Positions 1 through 7,788 of a stretch of DNA of 18,969 nt are shown here, in pieces; positions within the stretch are counted from its first letter, which is position 1; every line of letters begins with the position of its first letter. Under the pieces are notes generated by a model that saw only the letters and a program-made list of their open reading frames with translations, was not told where the DNA came from and did not search any database. The stretch spans positions 1 to 18,969 of the forward strand of contig JAIFLS010000119.1 of assembly GCA_020048935.1 (NCBI GenBank). The letters are read 5' to 3'. The position numbers and the translations under genes are program-made. The stretch comes from a bacterium. GTDB taxonomy: Bacteria; Verrucomicrobiota; Kiritimatiellia; UBA8416.

Positions 1-204
1 CGCGCCCCGCTGTGCTTCGGCTTCTGCGTGAAGACCGGCCCCGGACACTTCCTGTTCAAGGCGCCGCCGCCCATCGAGGCGCCCCGCAGCGGCAACCGCC
101 AGACCGATGTCAAAGCCGTGCTCGACCTGCTAACCCGCGAGCTGGAGTCCGCGATCCGTCAATACCCGGAACAGTACCTCTGGGCACATCGCCGCTGGCG
201 CTGA
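1..204 (+). CDS. Kdo2-lipid A / lysophospholipid acyltransferase family protein, C-terminal fragment
   Basis: The frame is open from the first base of the window to the TGA at 202-204, giving the last 67 residues of a protein whose start lies outside. The tail ends in AIRQYPEQYLWAHRRWR, which matches the conserved C-terminal signature of the LpxL/HtrB family (P-x-Q-[YW]-x-W-x-H-x-R-[WF]). In known members these inner-membrane enzymes add secondary acyl chains to the lipid A precursor. The HX4D catalytic motif would lie upstream and cannot be checked. The gene converges on the secreted-protein gene, with only 8 bp between the two stop codons and no clear terminator. It could be any LpxL/LpxM/LpxP paralogue, so no symbol is given. 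Confidence 0.8.
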   Translation, partial: RAPLCFGFCVKTGPGHFLFKAPPPIEAPRSGNRQTDVKAVLDLLTRELESAIRQYPEQYLWAHRRWR

Positions 205-212
205 GGACCAGG

Positions 213-1970
213 CTATTTCTCCTCGACCACGGCAGCACCGTCCTCGACCAATTCCTCGACCACGGCACCGTCCTCGACCATCTCGGCAGCCTGCGCTGCC
301 GCCTTCATGCTTTTCGCCATGGCCGACAGGGCCTTGATATCCGTGGCCGGGACCAACAGGGCGGAGTTGACCTCGCTGCCCGTTATCCAATCGGCAAAGA
401 CGATGCCCTCGCCAGCCGGCAATCCCGCCACCGTCGCGGGAATCGGGGTACCCGCCATTTCCGAGGCCATCCGCGCACCCGAGCGCACGGCATCCAGCAA
501 ACCGAAACGGCCAATCGCAACCGGAGCCGACCCCGGCGAAAGCAGCGCGCGGATACGGGCGGACTCAGACAAGTCCGCGCCATCAGCCATCAGGCGGTCC
601 GATGCCTGCTCGACCATGGATGTCGATCCGAGACCGAACGTGACCCCCTTTGGCGTCGCCGCATAATCGTAACCGCTGCCGAAAACCTGCATCATCTTGT
701 TGACGGCGGCAAAGGCATTCTCGTCCATGTCCTGGGCTCCGGCACCCATCTGCTTGCGCAGCGCGGCTTCATCCAGCGAGAAACTCCAGCGATAGACCGG
801 AAAATCCTTGTACATCCTCTTGCCGGCTTCGCCGATGCGAACCCCGGACTGAAGCGTCATGGTCTTCATGACAGGCAGGTTGGACAGGGCCACCATTTTT
901 TCCAGATACGAGATGGCAGGCACGATCCCCATTGCACCCTGCATCTGGAAGGACTTGCCATCCGGCGTCATCCCGCCCGCCATCGCCATCGCCGTACCCA
1001 GCGACTCGATCGACTCGCGCATCGCGGCCGACAGCTCATCCATGTCAATCCCCGCCGCCTGCGGCGAGGCCTTGATCATCTTGATGTACAGCGAAACAAC
1101 CTGCTGCCTTAACTGATCCGGCAGCGTGTACGACCCTGATGCCATGGCAAACAGAGTCCCGCCCTGCACGAATGAGAGATACGCGGGATCGACCGGCTGC
1201 ATCGTCGCCAGGATGCCGGCGACGGTCGAGCCTCCGACCGGGACCAACTGCGAACGCATCAATAATCCTTCCGGCTGCACGGCGATGCCGATGTTCAGCG
1301 TGTTGATCTGCGCCAGCGTACGGATGTAGAGACCGAAGACCAGCTCCATCATATCCTGCGCCTGCGCGGCATCCGGCCCGCCAGCCGCCATCGCACTGAC
1401 GCATTGCGCCTTCATGGCATTGAGCATCGGGGCCACGGCGGCGGGGGCCACGGCGACCCGGATCACGCCCGGAATCGCGGGCATCGGCGGCAATGCCGGC
1501 ACAGCCCCGCCCGTGCAGGCATCCAGTTCTTCTGCCGTCTTGGCCACCAGCAGGCGCGCCCCGCGCACCTGGGCCACGCCGCCCTGGAATGTATAGCGAC
1601 CCTCGACCGCAGGCGCCAGCGGCACGCCACTGGCCGCCGTCAGTGACTTCAGGAACATCTCCGCCGTTGTCGCGGGCGTCAGTTCAACCAGGACCGCCGG
1701 GCGGCCACCGCCGATATCGAATACATGCAGCGAGACCGGCTCCGACATGCTGACCTGGCCGCCACCGGGCACCATCATCGTCATCATCATCGGGAACATG
1801 CCCAGCTCAGGCGCCTCGAAAACCTGGGAGGCCTGCTGGATCTGCATCTGTAGCGCGGACGGGCTTTCCAGATACACCGAACAGATCCGCTCCACCGCCT
1901 GAACCGGAAACACCGACAGTGCCAGCGCCGAAATTAATCCAAAACCCGACCGACCAATACGAATCATCAT
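213..1970 (-). CDS. Methionine-rich secreted protein of unknown function
   Basis: This encodes a protein of about 585 residues. It begins with a signal peptide: a short positively charged start (MIRIGRSGFG), a hydrophobic core (LISALALSVFP) and a likely cleavage after VQA. An AGGAGG lies 6 bases before the ATG at 1970 and 3 before an in-frame GTG at 1973; I prefer the ATG, and a second ATG at 1967 is also possible. The mature part has few charged clusters and many methionines (for example MFPMMMTMM near residue 60). It seems to contain repeated alpha/beta-like units, but I recognise no catalytic motif. The C-terminus is an acidic tail built from two near-identical units (VEDGAVVEE, then VEDGAAVVEE). 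Export to the periplasm or outer surface is inferred from the signal peptide. I cannot assign a family. Confidence 0.85.
   Translation of the reverse strand: MMIRIGRSGFGLISALALSVFPVQAVERICSVYLESPSALQMQIQQASQVFEAPELGMFPMMMTMMVPGGGQVSMSEPVSLHVFDIGGGRPAVLVELTPATTAEMFLKSLTAASGVPLAPAVEGRYTFQGGVAQVRGARLLVAKTAEELDACTGGAVPALPPMPAIPGVIRVAVAPAAVAPMLNAMKAQCVSAMAAGGPDAAQAQDMMELVFGLYIRTLAQINTLNIGIAVQPEGLLMRSQLVPVGGSTVAGILATMQPVDPAYLSFVQGGTLFAMASGSYTLPDQLRQQVVSLYIKMIKASPQAAGIDMDELSAAMRESIESLGTAMAMAGGMTPDGKSFQMQGAMGIVPAISYLEKMVALSNLPVMKTMTLQSGVRIGEAGKRMYKDFPVYRWSFSLDEAALRKQMGAGAQDMDENAFAAVNKMMQVFGSGYDYAATPKGVTFGLGSTSMVEQASDRLMADGADLSESARIRALLSPGSAPVAIGRFGLLDAVRSGARMASEMAGTPIPATVAGLPAGEGIVFADWITGSEVNSALLVPATDIKALSAMAKSMKAAAQAAEMVEDGAVVEELVEDGAAVVEEK
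220..282 (-). repeat. Minisatellite in the acidic C-terminal tail of the secreted protein
   Basis: There are two adjacent near-copies, 220-252 (33 bp) and 253-282 (30 bp), differing by a 3-bp indel and a few bases at the ends. They encode the repeated VEDGA(A)VVEE tail. The unit lengths are multiples of three, so gain or loss of units would keep the reading frame. Confidence 0.7.
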
Positions 1971-2072
1971 CACATTCCTCCTGTTAATGCCCTATTCACA
2001 CTTACATGCCCCTCCCGGCAAGCACAAACACTCACATACACTCACCCCAAAAGTCAAGCGGCCAAAACAATC

Positions 2073-2101
2073 TTGACAAGGTTACCTTCTTCCCGTAACT
2101 T
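2073..2101 (+). promoter_or_regulatory. Candidate sigma70-type promoter of rpsU
   Basis: A perfect TTGACA at 2073-2078 is followed after 17 bp by TAACTT at 2096-2101, a weak -10 (3 of 6 consensus positions). Transcription would begin near 2108 and leave about 65 bases of leader before the bS21 start. The rest of 1971-2172 holds no gene that I can see. Confidence 0.5.
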
Positions 2102-2172
2102 TCCCCGCCATACGACCGACGGGAGCAACGTTAACAACGCGCCCGGGTCGCGAAGGGATGGTGATTTAAGCA

Positions 2173-2355
2173 GTGATTCAAATCAAATTGAAGAAGGGGG
2201 AAGCCGTCGAACGCGCCCTTCGTCGTCTGAAGAAGATCATGGACAAGGAGGGCATGATGAAGCAGTTGCGTGCCACCCGCTACTATGAGAAGCCCAGCGA
2301 GAAAAAACGGCGGAAGTCTGCACGCGCACGGTCGCGCATGATGTCCGGACGTTGA
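2173..2355 (+). CDS. rpsU: 30S ribosomal protein bS21
   Basis: This is a 60-residue basic protein matching bS21 along its full length: the start (MIQIKLKKGEAVERALRRLKK), the central EGMMKQLRATRYYEKPSEKKR block and an Arg/Lys-rich C-terminus. bS21 binds the 30S subunit near the 3' end of 16S rRNA and helps initiation. The start codon is GTG. An in-frame TAA lies just upstream, so no longer form is possible. The ribosome binding site is poor: AAGGGA ends 13 bases before the GTG. The gene has its own promoter upstream and a strong terminator directly after the stop, so it is probably made mostly as a single-gene transcript. Confidence 0.95.
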   Translation: MIQIKLKKGEAVERALRRLKKIMDKEGMMKQLRATRYYEKPSEKKRRKSARARSRMMSGR

Positions 2356-2372
2356 GTTAGATAAGCATTAAC

Positions 2373-2413
2373 CGCAGGCTTCCCGAATCAGATCGGGAAG
2401 CCTGCGTTTTTTT
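2373..2413 (+). terminator. Strong intrinsic terminator after rpsU
   Basis: There is a perfect 14-bp inverted repeat (CGCAGGCTTCCCGA, loop ATCAGA, then its exact complement) followed directly by seven T residues at 2407-2413. It starts 17 bp after the rpsU stop and ends 22 bp before the next start codon. Confidence 0.95.
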
Positions 2414-2435
2414 ACACCCGGCAGGTTCGATTCCC

Positions 2436-3356
2436 ATGATTGTTCTCATTACCGGTATTGGTGGCTTCGTCGGGCACTTCCTGACGCGCGAGTTGCTTGC
2501 TGCCGGCCACCAGGTGGCCGGATACGATCTCACGGCGGGCAACACCCCGAAGGGCGTCAAGCAGATGGTGATCGGCAGCATCACGGACGGTGCCGCCGTC
2601 ATCGGTGCGGTGGCGGCCATCGCTCCCGATGCCTGCATCCATCTGGCCGGCATCGCTTCCCCCCCGGCCGGACGCCTGCATCCCGAGATGATGCTCAGTA
2701 CCAATATCCTCGGGACCGCCCATATCCTGGAGGCGCTGCGCGAGAAAGCCCCCGGTGCCCGTTTCCTGCTCGCCTCGACCGCCTATGTCTATGGCACCCC
2801 GCCTGCGGACACGCCGGTGGGCGAAAGCGCACCGCTGCGCCCCAACGGCATCTACGCCGTTTCCAAGGCGGCGGCCGACCTGATGACGCTGGCCTATGCA
2901 CAGGATTACAGCATGCACGCCATGACCGCGCGCGCCGCCAACCACACCGGCCCCGGACAGAACACGGATTTTGTCGTGCCCGCATTCGCCAGGCAGATCG
3001 CGTCCCTCGCCGCTGGCGAGGAACATACGATCCGCGTCGGCAACCTGGACAGCGAGCGCTCCTTCATGGATGTCCGCGATGTGGTGCGCGCCTATCGACT
3101 GCTGATCGAATCCGGCAAGGCGGGCAAGGCCTACAACGTGGCCGCACCCGACCGCGTCCGGGTGGGCTGGATCCTGGAGACGCTCGCCGGGATCGCCGGC
3201 GTGACCCCGCGTATCGAGGTGGATCCCGCCAAATTCCGTCCCACCGACCGGACCCCTGTGCTGGATACGGCCTTGATCAACCGGGATACCGGCTGGCGGC
3301 AGCAGTTCGCCTTGAGCGAGACGCTGCGGGAGGTCCTGCATGCCGCCCGGACGTAG
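2436..3356 (+). CDS. NAD(P)-dependent epimerase/dehydratase, GDP-6-deoxy-D-mannose reductase-like
   Basis: This is a 306-residue extended short-chain dehydrogenase. The Rossmann motif GIGGFVG lies at residues 7-13, the HLAG motif near 69-72, the catalytic Ser/Thr in LLASTAYVYG at 111-120, and the Tyr/Lys pair in Y140-AVSK144. Several later stretches resemble GDP-6-deoxy-D-mannose reductase (Rmd): HTGPGQNTDFVVPAFARQI, the VGNLDSERSFMDVRDVVRAY region (201-220) and DPAKFRPTD followed by TGW near the end. By family knowledge such enzymes make GDP-D-rhamnose or related nucleotide sugars for surface glycans. The exact substrate is not proven here. The start is set by the family N-terminus, as the ribosome binding site is weak. 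The 3' end overlaps the next gene by 17 bp, so the two are translationally coupled. Confidence 0.87.
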   Translation: MIVLITGIGGFVGHFLTRELLAAGHQVAGYDLTAGNTPKGVKQMVIGSITDGAAVIGAVAAIAPDACIHLAGIASPPAGRLHPEMMLSTNILGTAHILEALREKAPGARFLLASTAYVYGTPPADTPVGESAPLRPNGIYAVSKAAADLMTLAYAQDYSMHAMTARAANHTGPGQNTDFVVPAFARQIASLAAGEEHTIRVGNLDSERSFMDVRDVVRAYRLLIESGKAGKAYNVAAPDRVRVGWILETLAGIAGVTPRIEVDPAKFRPTDRTPVLDTALINRDTGWRQQFALSETLREVLHAART

Positions 3357-4410
3357 CCGCCGCCGCCTCTGGTTGCCGCTACTGCAGGTTGCACTGGCCG
3401 GCGGGTTGATCGCCGTTGTGTTCCTGAAGATGGAGAACCGCGCGGATGTGCTCGAGGCCCTGCGCGCAATCGCCCACCGCTGGCCGTTAGGTGCCGCCGC
3501 CACGCTATGCTTTTTCGGTTGTCTCACGGTTATCTCTCTGCGCTGGCAGCGCATCCTCGCCGCCACAGGCATGCGCCTTTCATTCGCCAGTGCGTTGCGC
3601 CTGTCGTTTACCGGCCAGTTCTTCAACGCCTTCCTCTTCGGTGCCCTGGGCGGCGATGCCGTGAAGGCGTTCAGTGTGGCAAGGCACTTCCCCCGCAGCC
3701 AGACGGCAGCGGCGGCAAGCGTCTATATCGACCGCATGATCGGTATGCTGGCGCTTTTCGTCCTCGCGCTGGCGGCCCTGCTCGCCCGGCTGGATTTCTT
3801 CCTGCGCTATCGCGAGACGCGGGTGGTGGCCTATGCGCTGGCGGCGTGCGTGGCCCTGCTCGTCCTGGTCCTCGTGATGGTTTTCCGGCGCAACCTGTTT
3901 GAAAAGTCTGCCTGGTTCCGCGACCTGGAAACCACCACACGCCTGGGAGGTATGCTCAGCCAGCTCTATCGCGCATTCCACACCTGCATGACCCATCGCG
4001 GGCTGCTGGCGGAAACCCTGCTTCTCTCGATGGTCAACCACTTATTCCTGATCCTCGCCGCCTTCCTGCTCGGGGCCGGCCTGCAGATCCGCACCATCCC
4101 CGAGTCGGCCCCGCCACGACCACCCGCCATCCAGGCCGTAACGGAGTTCGGGACCTACCTGACCCTGTTCCCAGTCATCAATGGAATATCCTCCCTGCCG
4201 CTTACCCCAGGCGGGCTGGGGACCCGCGACGCGGCCGCGCAGATGCTCATGGGGGTTCCCGAGTTCAACGTGCCGCGCTCACGTGCTGTCACCCTCTCGC
4301 TGCTGCTCTATGCCATCACCTTTTTCTGGAGCCTGGTCGGCGGCATCGTCTGCGCCACTGGAGGACGGCAACCTGCGGAAGGCCATGCTGAAGACCGGCA
4401 AGGAACCTGA
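3340..4410 (+). CDS. UPF0104 / lysylphosphatidylglycerol synthase transmembrane-like (flippase-like) protein
   Basis: This is a 356-residue integral membrane protein with about seven or eight hydrophobic helices and a basic start (MPPGRSRRRLW). Family hallmarks are visible: the region around FFNAFLFGALGGDAVKAF, the YIDRMIG segment, and NGISSLPLTPGGLGTRDAA near residue 280. These match the membrane domain PF03706 shared by MprF-type enzymes and flippase-like proteins; the cytoplasmic aminoacyl-transfer domain of MprF is absent. A role in moving or modifying lipid-linked sugars is an inference from pairing with a nucleotide-sugar enzyme. The GGGAGG at 3328-3333 supports the ATG at 3340, which lies inside the previous gene. 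The last 20 residues are hydrophilic and probably cytosolic. Confidence 0.85.
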   Translation: MPPGRSRRRLWLPLLQVALAGGLIAVVFLKMENRADVLEALRAIAHRWPLGAAATLCFFGCLTVISLRWQRILAATGMRLSFASALRLSFTGQFFNAFLFGALGGDAVKAFSVARHFPRSQTAAAASVYIDRMIGMLALFVLALAALLARLDFFLRYRETRVVAYALAACVALLVLVLVMVFRRNLFEKSAWFRDLETTTRLGGMLSQLYRAFHTCMTHRGLLAETLLLSMVNHLFLILAAFLLGAGLQIRTIPESAPPRPPAIQAVTEFGTYLTLFPVINGISSLPLTPGGLGTRDAAAQMLMGVPEFNVPRSRAVTLSLLLYAITFFWSLVGGIVCATGGRQPAEGHAEDRQGT

Positions 4411-4470
4411 ATCCAGCGGTCCCCGAACGTAATCTGGCGACGCGGTTCCGCGCGAGACCACGATTTCTGC

Positions 4471-4490
4471 TCTTTTCAGCTCTTTTCAGC
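4471..4490. repeat. 10-bp tandem direct repeat upstream of rpmE
   Basis: TCTTTTCAGC occurs twice back to back, directly before the proposed -35 box of rpmE. It could be a protein binding site or chance. Confidence 0.5.
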
Positions 4491-4517
4491 TTGCTTTCGA
4501 TCCAGCGACGGTATAAT
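4491..4517 (+). promoter_or_regulatory. Candidate promoter of rpmE
   Basis: A perfect TATAAT lies at 4512-4517. The best -35 candidate is TTGCTT at 4491-4496, with a short 15-bp spacer. Transcription would start near 4524 and give a leader of about 30 bases containing the AAGGGA ribosome binding site (4540-4545). Confidence 0.6.
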
Positions 4518-4553
4518 CTCCCTGTCTTTCAGTTTTAGCAAGGGATTAGCACC

Positions 4554-4760
4554 ATGAAAAAAGACATTCATCCGAAATACGACATGACCACGATCACCTG
4601 CGCCTGCGGCAACGTCAAGGAAGTGTGTTCAACCGCCAAGGACATGCATGTGAACGTATGCTCGAGCTGTCATCCGTTCTATACGGGTACATCGGCACTG
4701 CTGGACACCGAAGGTCGCGTCGAGCAGTTCAATCGCCGCTACGGCCGCAAGACAGCCTAG
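4554..4760 (+). CDS. rpmE: 50S ribosomal protein bL31
   Basis: This is a 68-residue protein with the bL31 start MKKDIHPKY and the C-terminal EGRVEQFNRRYGRK block. It is the zinc-binding (C+) form: Cys16 and Cys18 in TCACGN and Cys36 and Cys39 in VCSSCHPFYTG are the expected metal ligands. bL31 forms part of an intersubunit bridge of the ribosome. In many bacteria C+ bL31 is replaced by a Cys-free paralogue under zinc shortage; no such paralogue is in this window. A good ribosome binding site lies 8 bases before the ATG, and a terminator follows the stop. Confidence 0.96.
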   Translation: MKKDIHPKYDMTTITCACGNVKEVCSTAKDMHVNVCSSCHPFYTGTSALLDTEGRVEQFNRRYGRKTA

Positions 4761-4772
4761 CGTTGCAGGGAC

Positions 4773-4811
4773 AGGGTCAGGGCGGCAACAGGCCGTATCC
4801 TGGCCCTTTTT
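4773..4811 (+). terminator. Intrinsic terminator after rpmE
   Basis: AGGGTCAGG pairs with CCTGGCCCT (9 bp with one G-U pair). An inner CGGC/GCCG stem lies in the loop, and five T residues follow at 4807-4811. It ends 30 bp before the prfA start. Confidence 0.85.
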
Positions 4812-4841
4812 GTGCCCGCGAATGACGATGCAGGGAATACC

Positions 4842-5924
4842 ATGATCGAGCCCGCCTTAATCGACAGAGTCCTTTTCCGGGTACCGCAGATTGAAGCGAT
4901 GCTTTCCGATCCGGCCACGGCAGCCGACCAGAACCGGTTCCGCAAGCTGATCAAGGAGCATTCGCACCTGAAGCGTGTCGCCGCCAAGGCGGAACACTAC
5001 CGCACGCTGCTACGGCGCATCGAGGAGAACACCGCGATGCTCGCCGAGAGCGATGACCCGGAACTGGCGGAACTGGCGCAGGCGGAACTGGACGAAAGCG
5101 AGGCTGCATTGCCGGAGGCCGAGAAGGCCCTGCACATGAACCTGCTCCCGCCGGACCCGGACGACGCCCGCAACGCGATCATGGAAATCCGCGCCGGTAC
5201 CGGCGGGGATGAAGCGGCCATCTTTGCCGGCGACCTCTACCGGATGTACACGCGCTATGCCGAGGGGCAGGGCTGGAAGACCGACATCGTGGAGGCGAAT
5301 CCCAGCGATCTGGGCGGCTTCAAGGAAATCATTTTCACGGTCACGGGCGACGGTGTCTACGGGATCATGCGCTACGAATGCGGCACGCACCGTGTGCAGC
5401 GGGTACCGCAGACCGAGACGCAAGGCCGTATCCACACGTCGGCCGCCACAGTCGCGGTGTTCCCCGAAGTCGAGGAGGAAGACGACTTCGACATACCGCC
5501 CGAGGATATCCGCGTCGACATATTCCGTTCCTCCGGTCCCGGCGGCCAGAGCGTCAATACGACCGACTCCGCCGTGCGGCTGACGCATATCCCGACCGGC
5601 GTGATCGTCCAGTGCCAGGATGAGAAATCGCAACACCGCAACCGCGAGAAGGCGCTGATGGTGCTGAAGGCGCGGCTGCTGGATCACAAGCTGCGCGAGG
5701 AAGCCGAAAAACAAGGGGCGGCACGACGCCTGCAGATCGGCAGCGGCGACCGCAGCGAGCGCATCCGAACCTACAATTTTCCCCAGAACCGCCTGACCGA
5801 CCACCGGATCAACCTGACGATCTACAGCCTCGACCGCATTGTCGAGGGACTTCTGGACGATGTTGTCGGCCCGCTGCGCGAGCACGCGGTGGAAGCGCGC
5901 ATGAAAGCCGAACTGGGCGGCTGA
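4842..5924 (+). CDS. prfA: Peptide chain release factor 1
   Basis: This is a 360-residue class I release factor that reads UAA and UAG and triggers peptide release in the ribosome. The GGQ hydrolysis motif sits in SSGPGGQSVNTTDSAVRLTH at about residue 234. The codon-recognition PxT motif is present as PQT (about 189-191) inside HRVQRVPQTETQGRIHTS, which separates it from RF2 (SPF). The acidic stretch EIRAGTGGDEAA typical of the family is also seen. I chose the ATG at 4842 over an in-frame GTG at 4812: it gives the usual length, has AGGGA 5 bases upstream, and the GTG lies right against the terminator. The rpmE-prfA order is common in bacteria. No prmC methyltransferase gene follows it here. 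Confidence 0.96.
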   Translation: MIEPALIDRVLFRVPQIEAMLSDPATAADQNRFRKLIKEHSHLKRVAAKAEHYRTLLRRIEENTAMLAESDDPELAELAQAELDESEAALPEAEKALHMNLLPPDPDDARNAIMEIRAGTGGDEAAIFAGDLYRMYTRYAEGQGWKTDIVEANPSDLGGFKEIIFTVTGDGVYGIMRYECGTHRVQRVPQTETQGRIHTSAATVAVFPEVEEEDDFDIPPEDIRVDIFRSSGPGGQSVNTTDSAVRLTHIPTGVIVQCQDEKSQHRNREKALMVLKARLLDHKLREEAEKQGAARRLQIGSGDRSERIRTYNFPQNRLTDHRINLTIYSLDRIVEGLLDDVVGPLREHAVEARMKAELGG

Positions 5925-5939
5925 TCAGTCGCAAAGTGG

Positions 5940-5958
5940 CGGGAGAATCCTGCTCCCG
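5940..5958. other. Small hairpin between converging prfA and nagB
   Basis: CGGGAG and CTCCCG form a 6-bp stem with a 7-base loop, between the prfA stop (5924) and the nagB stop (5994). No T-run follows on either strand, so it is at best a weak bidirectional terminator. Confidence 0.3.
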
Positions 5959-5993
5959 TATGTTACCGGACGAGTTGGAAGCTCCCACCGCTA

Positions 5994-6776
5994 TCAATGC
6001 TGCTGCCAGGCCGGTTTGTTGTCGTACACCCAGCGGTAGTAATCAGCCTTGGACAGCCTTGCCGCGGAGGCGTCGTCAAGGATCACATGTGCGCGCGGAT
6101 GGAATTGCAGGACCGATGCCGGCATCATGGCACAGACCGGCCCTTCGACCGACCGGGCGACCGCGTCGGCCTTGTTCGCACCGAACGCCAGCATGACCAC
6201 CTGCCGGCTCTCCATGATCGTGCCGATTCCCATGGTGATGACATGATGGGGCTGCCCGGACGGATCCGCGAAATGCCGGGCATTGTCCGAAAGCGTCTGC
6301 TGCGTGAGTGTCTTGATGCGGGTACGTGACGCCAGCGAGGAACTCGGCTCGTTGAACCCCACGTGTCCGTCGGTCCCGATCCCCAGCACCTGCAGGTCGA
6401 TGCCGCCAGCCGCGCGGATCGACTGCTCATAGTCCGCGCAGAACGCCGGCACATCCGCCGTCATGCCGTCGGGAACATGGATACGGTCAGTAGCCATGTT
6501 GATGTGATTGAAAAGGTTCTCGAACATGAACCGGTGGTAGGATTGCGGATGATCCGTCGCCAGCCCGATATACTCATCGAGGTTGAATGAGGTGACCCCG
6601 CTGAAATCGAGTCCTTCCTCCCTGTGCATCCGCACAAGCTCGCGATAGAGCCCCAGCGGGGTGCTGCCGGTGGCCAGCCCCAGGACCGCGTCCGGCTTGC
6701 GCCGGATCAGGCCGGCAATCATGCGGGCGGCGACCTTGTCGCCTTCCTTCGAATCGGATTGAATAATGATTTCCAT
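5994..6776 (-). CDS. nagB: Glucosamine-6-phosphate deaminase
   Basis: This is a 260-residue cytosolic enzyme converting glucosamine 6-phosphate to fructose 6-phosphate and ammonia. The phosphate-binding GLATGSTPLG lies at 33-42. SFNLDEYIGL carries Asp67, equivalent to the E. coli base Asp72. GIGTDGHVGFNEP carries Asp136, His138 and Glu143, equivalent to Asp141/His143/Glu148. All catalytic residues are present. AGGGAA lies 4 bases before the ATG. It is the last gene of a same-strand run: ROK kinase, PIG-L deacetylase, then nagB, with 138 bp before it holding two hairpins. This context suggests a catabolic role in feeding amino sugars into glycolysis. Confidence 0.95.
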   Translation of the reverse strand: MEIIIQSDSKEGDKVAARMIAGLIRRKPDAVLGLATGSTPLGLYRELVRMHREEGLDFSGVTSFNLDEYIGLATDHPQSYHRFMFENLFNHINMATDRIHVPDGMTADVPAFCADYEQSIRAAGGIDLQVLGIGTDGHVGFNEPSSSLASRTRIKTLTQQTLSDNARHFADPSGQPHHVITMGIGTIMESRQVVMLAFGANKADAVARSVEGPVCAMMPASVLQFHPRAHVILDDASAARLSKADYYRWVYDNKPAWQQH

Positions 6777-6831
6777 TTTTCCCTCGTTTCACATCACTGC
6801 CGCCCATCGGCCTTGCGCCGAAGGCGTGTAA

Positions 6832-6862
6832 AGTTGAGGAGGGCTCATCCTCCACCTCAACT
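6832..6862. other. Intercistronic hairpin between the PIG-L gene and nagB
   Basis: AGTTGAGG at 6832-6839 pairs with CCTCAACT at 6855-6862, and the loop can add further GG/CC pairs. A second small stem (GCCTT/AAGGC, 6810-6825) lies nearer to nagB. No T-run follows on the minus strand, so a role in mRNA processing or stability is more likely than termination. Confidence 0.35.
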
Positions 6863-6914
6863 CAACTTACTTCACCACCGGGGCAGGCCCGGTTGGATCG
6901 CCCGTACGCTCACA

Positions 6915-7763
6915 TTAACAGAACCGTTTCAATCGGCAAGCGACATCCTCCTTGAATTGCGCAATCAACCCCGTGATAAATGCCTCGATGTCCGGCGCAT
7001 CATCCTGCACCAGTGGCGTCAGATCAAGCGCATACCAGGCCTGTTCCATCGCATCCGTGGCGTGCGAGTCAAGGAACACGGCATTGGCGCGGCGCCGCCC
7101 CATCACCGCGAGGTCATAGCGTTTGCCGCCGGCAATCTGGGAATCGAAAACCCCGTTCAGGGCGAACGCCAGGTTCTCGCGGCCGCCGACATCCATAACG
7201 ACTTTCTCCGCATCCGGCAGCCAGTCCAGATCGCGCCACACCTCGCAACCCAGCACGCGGGAGGGCCGCTCGGCAGCCGGAAGGCTACGGATCGCTCGCA
7301 GCAGCGCGGCCATGACGGCGACGTGCGTATCGTGCTTGTCCGCGGGATTGTGCGTATAAACAATCCCAGGACGCGTTGCCGCCAGGATCGCCCGCAGATC
7401 AGCCTCGACCGCTGCCGCCGGGGGCATCTTCACCACCGAGCTCGGATAATCAAGCTGCGCCATGAAGCTGTACTGCCCGATCACAGCGGCCGTATCCTGC
7501 TCGCGCCGCCGGACCTGGCGCATCTGCTCATCCGTGAAGGTGGAATAAGCTCCATCGCGGGCACTGCCGCCGCCGTCGGTCACCGTGACTCCGCCGAACC
7601 AGCGTTCCTGCCGCTGGAAGCAGGCCAGGATTCCATGCAGGGCCATGAACTCCAGATCGTCCTGGTGAGCCCCCACCCCGAGATGCGTGGTGCGCGACAA
7701 GGCTGACTCCAACGGTTGCCCGTCCGGCACGAAGATCCCCGCCGTCTGCTGGTTCAGGTTCAT
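6915..7763 (-). CDS. PIG-L/LmbE family zinc-dependent deacetylase
   Basis: This encodes 282 residues. The family zinc motif appears as GVGAHQDDLEF (residues 29-39), with Gln in place of the usual Pro of AHPDD; His33 and Asp36 are the expected ligands. A second histidine motif, HNPADKHDTH, supplies the third ligand. Family members remove N-acetyl groups from GlcNAc-containing substrates (MshB, BshB, the GlcNAc-PI deacetylase, archaeal chitobiose deacetylase). Lying between a ROK sugar kinase and nagB, it probably deacetylates GlcNAc, a GlcNAc oligomer or GlcNAc-6-phosphate; no NagA is present. The start at 7763 has AAGGAG about 9 bases upstream. A longer in-frame extension to 7859 would read through a REPIN and is rejected. 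Confidence 0.85.
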   Translation of the reverse strand: MNLNQQTAGIFVPDGQPLESALSRTTHLGVGAHQDDLEFMALHGILACFQRQERWFGGVTVTDGGGSARDGAYSTFTDEQMRQVRRREQDTAAVIGQYSFMAQLDYPSSVVKMPPAAAVEADLRAILAATRPGIVYTHNPADKHDTHVAVMAALLRAIRSLPAAERPSRVLGCEVWRDLDWLPDAEKVVMDVGGRENLAFALNGVFDSQIAGGKRYDLAVMGRRRANAVFLDSHATDAMEQAWYALDLTPLVQDDAPDIEAFITGLIAQFKEDVACRLKRFC

Positions 7764-7788
7764 GGTTCTACGCTCCTTCTTTCCCTCT

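Noticed and set aside
12..1112. A 366-codon open frame on the plus strand opposite the secreted-protein gene
   Set aside because: It crosses the end of the acyltransferase fragment, has a low-complexity Arg/His-rich product and mirrors a well-supported gene with signal peptide and ribosome binding site on the other strand.
2412..3626. A 404-codon open frame antisense to the epimerase gene
   Set aside because: The plus strand encodes clear Rossmann and YxxxK motifs over the same bases; the antisense frame is a product of high GC content.
4812..4841. GTG start for prfA at 4812
   Set aside because: It directly abuts the terminator T-run and adds ten residues not needed for a normal RF1; the ATG at 4842 has a proper ribosome binding site.
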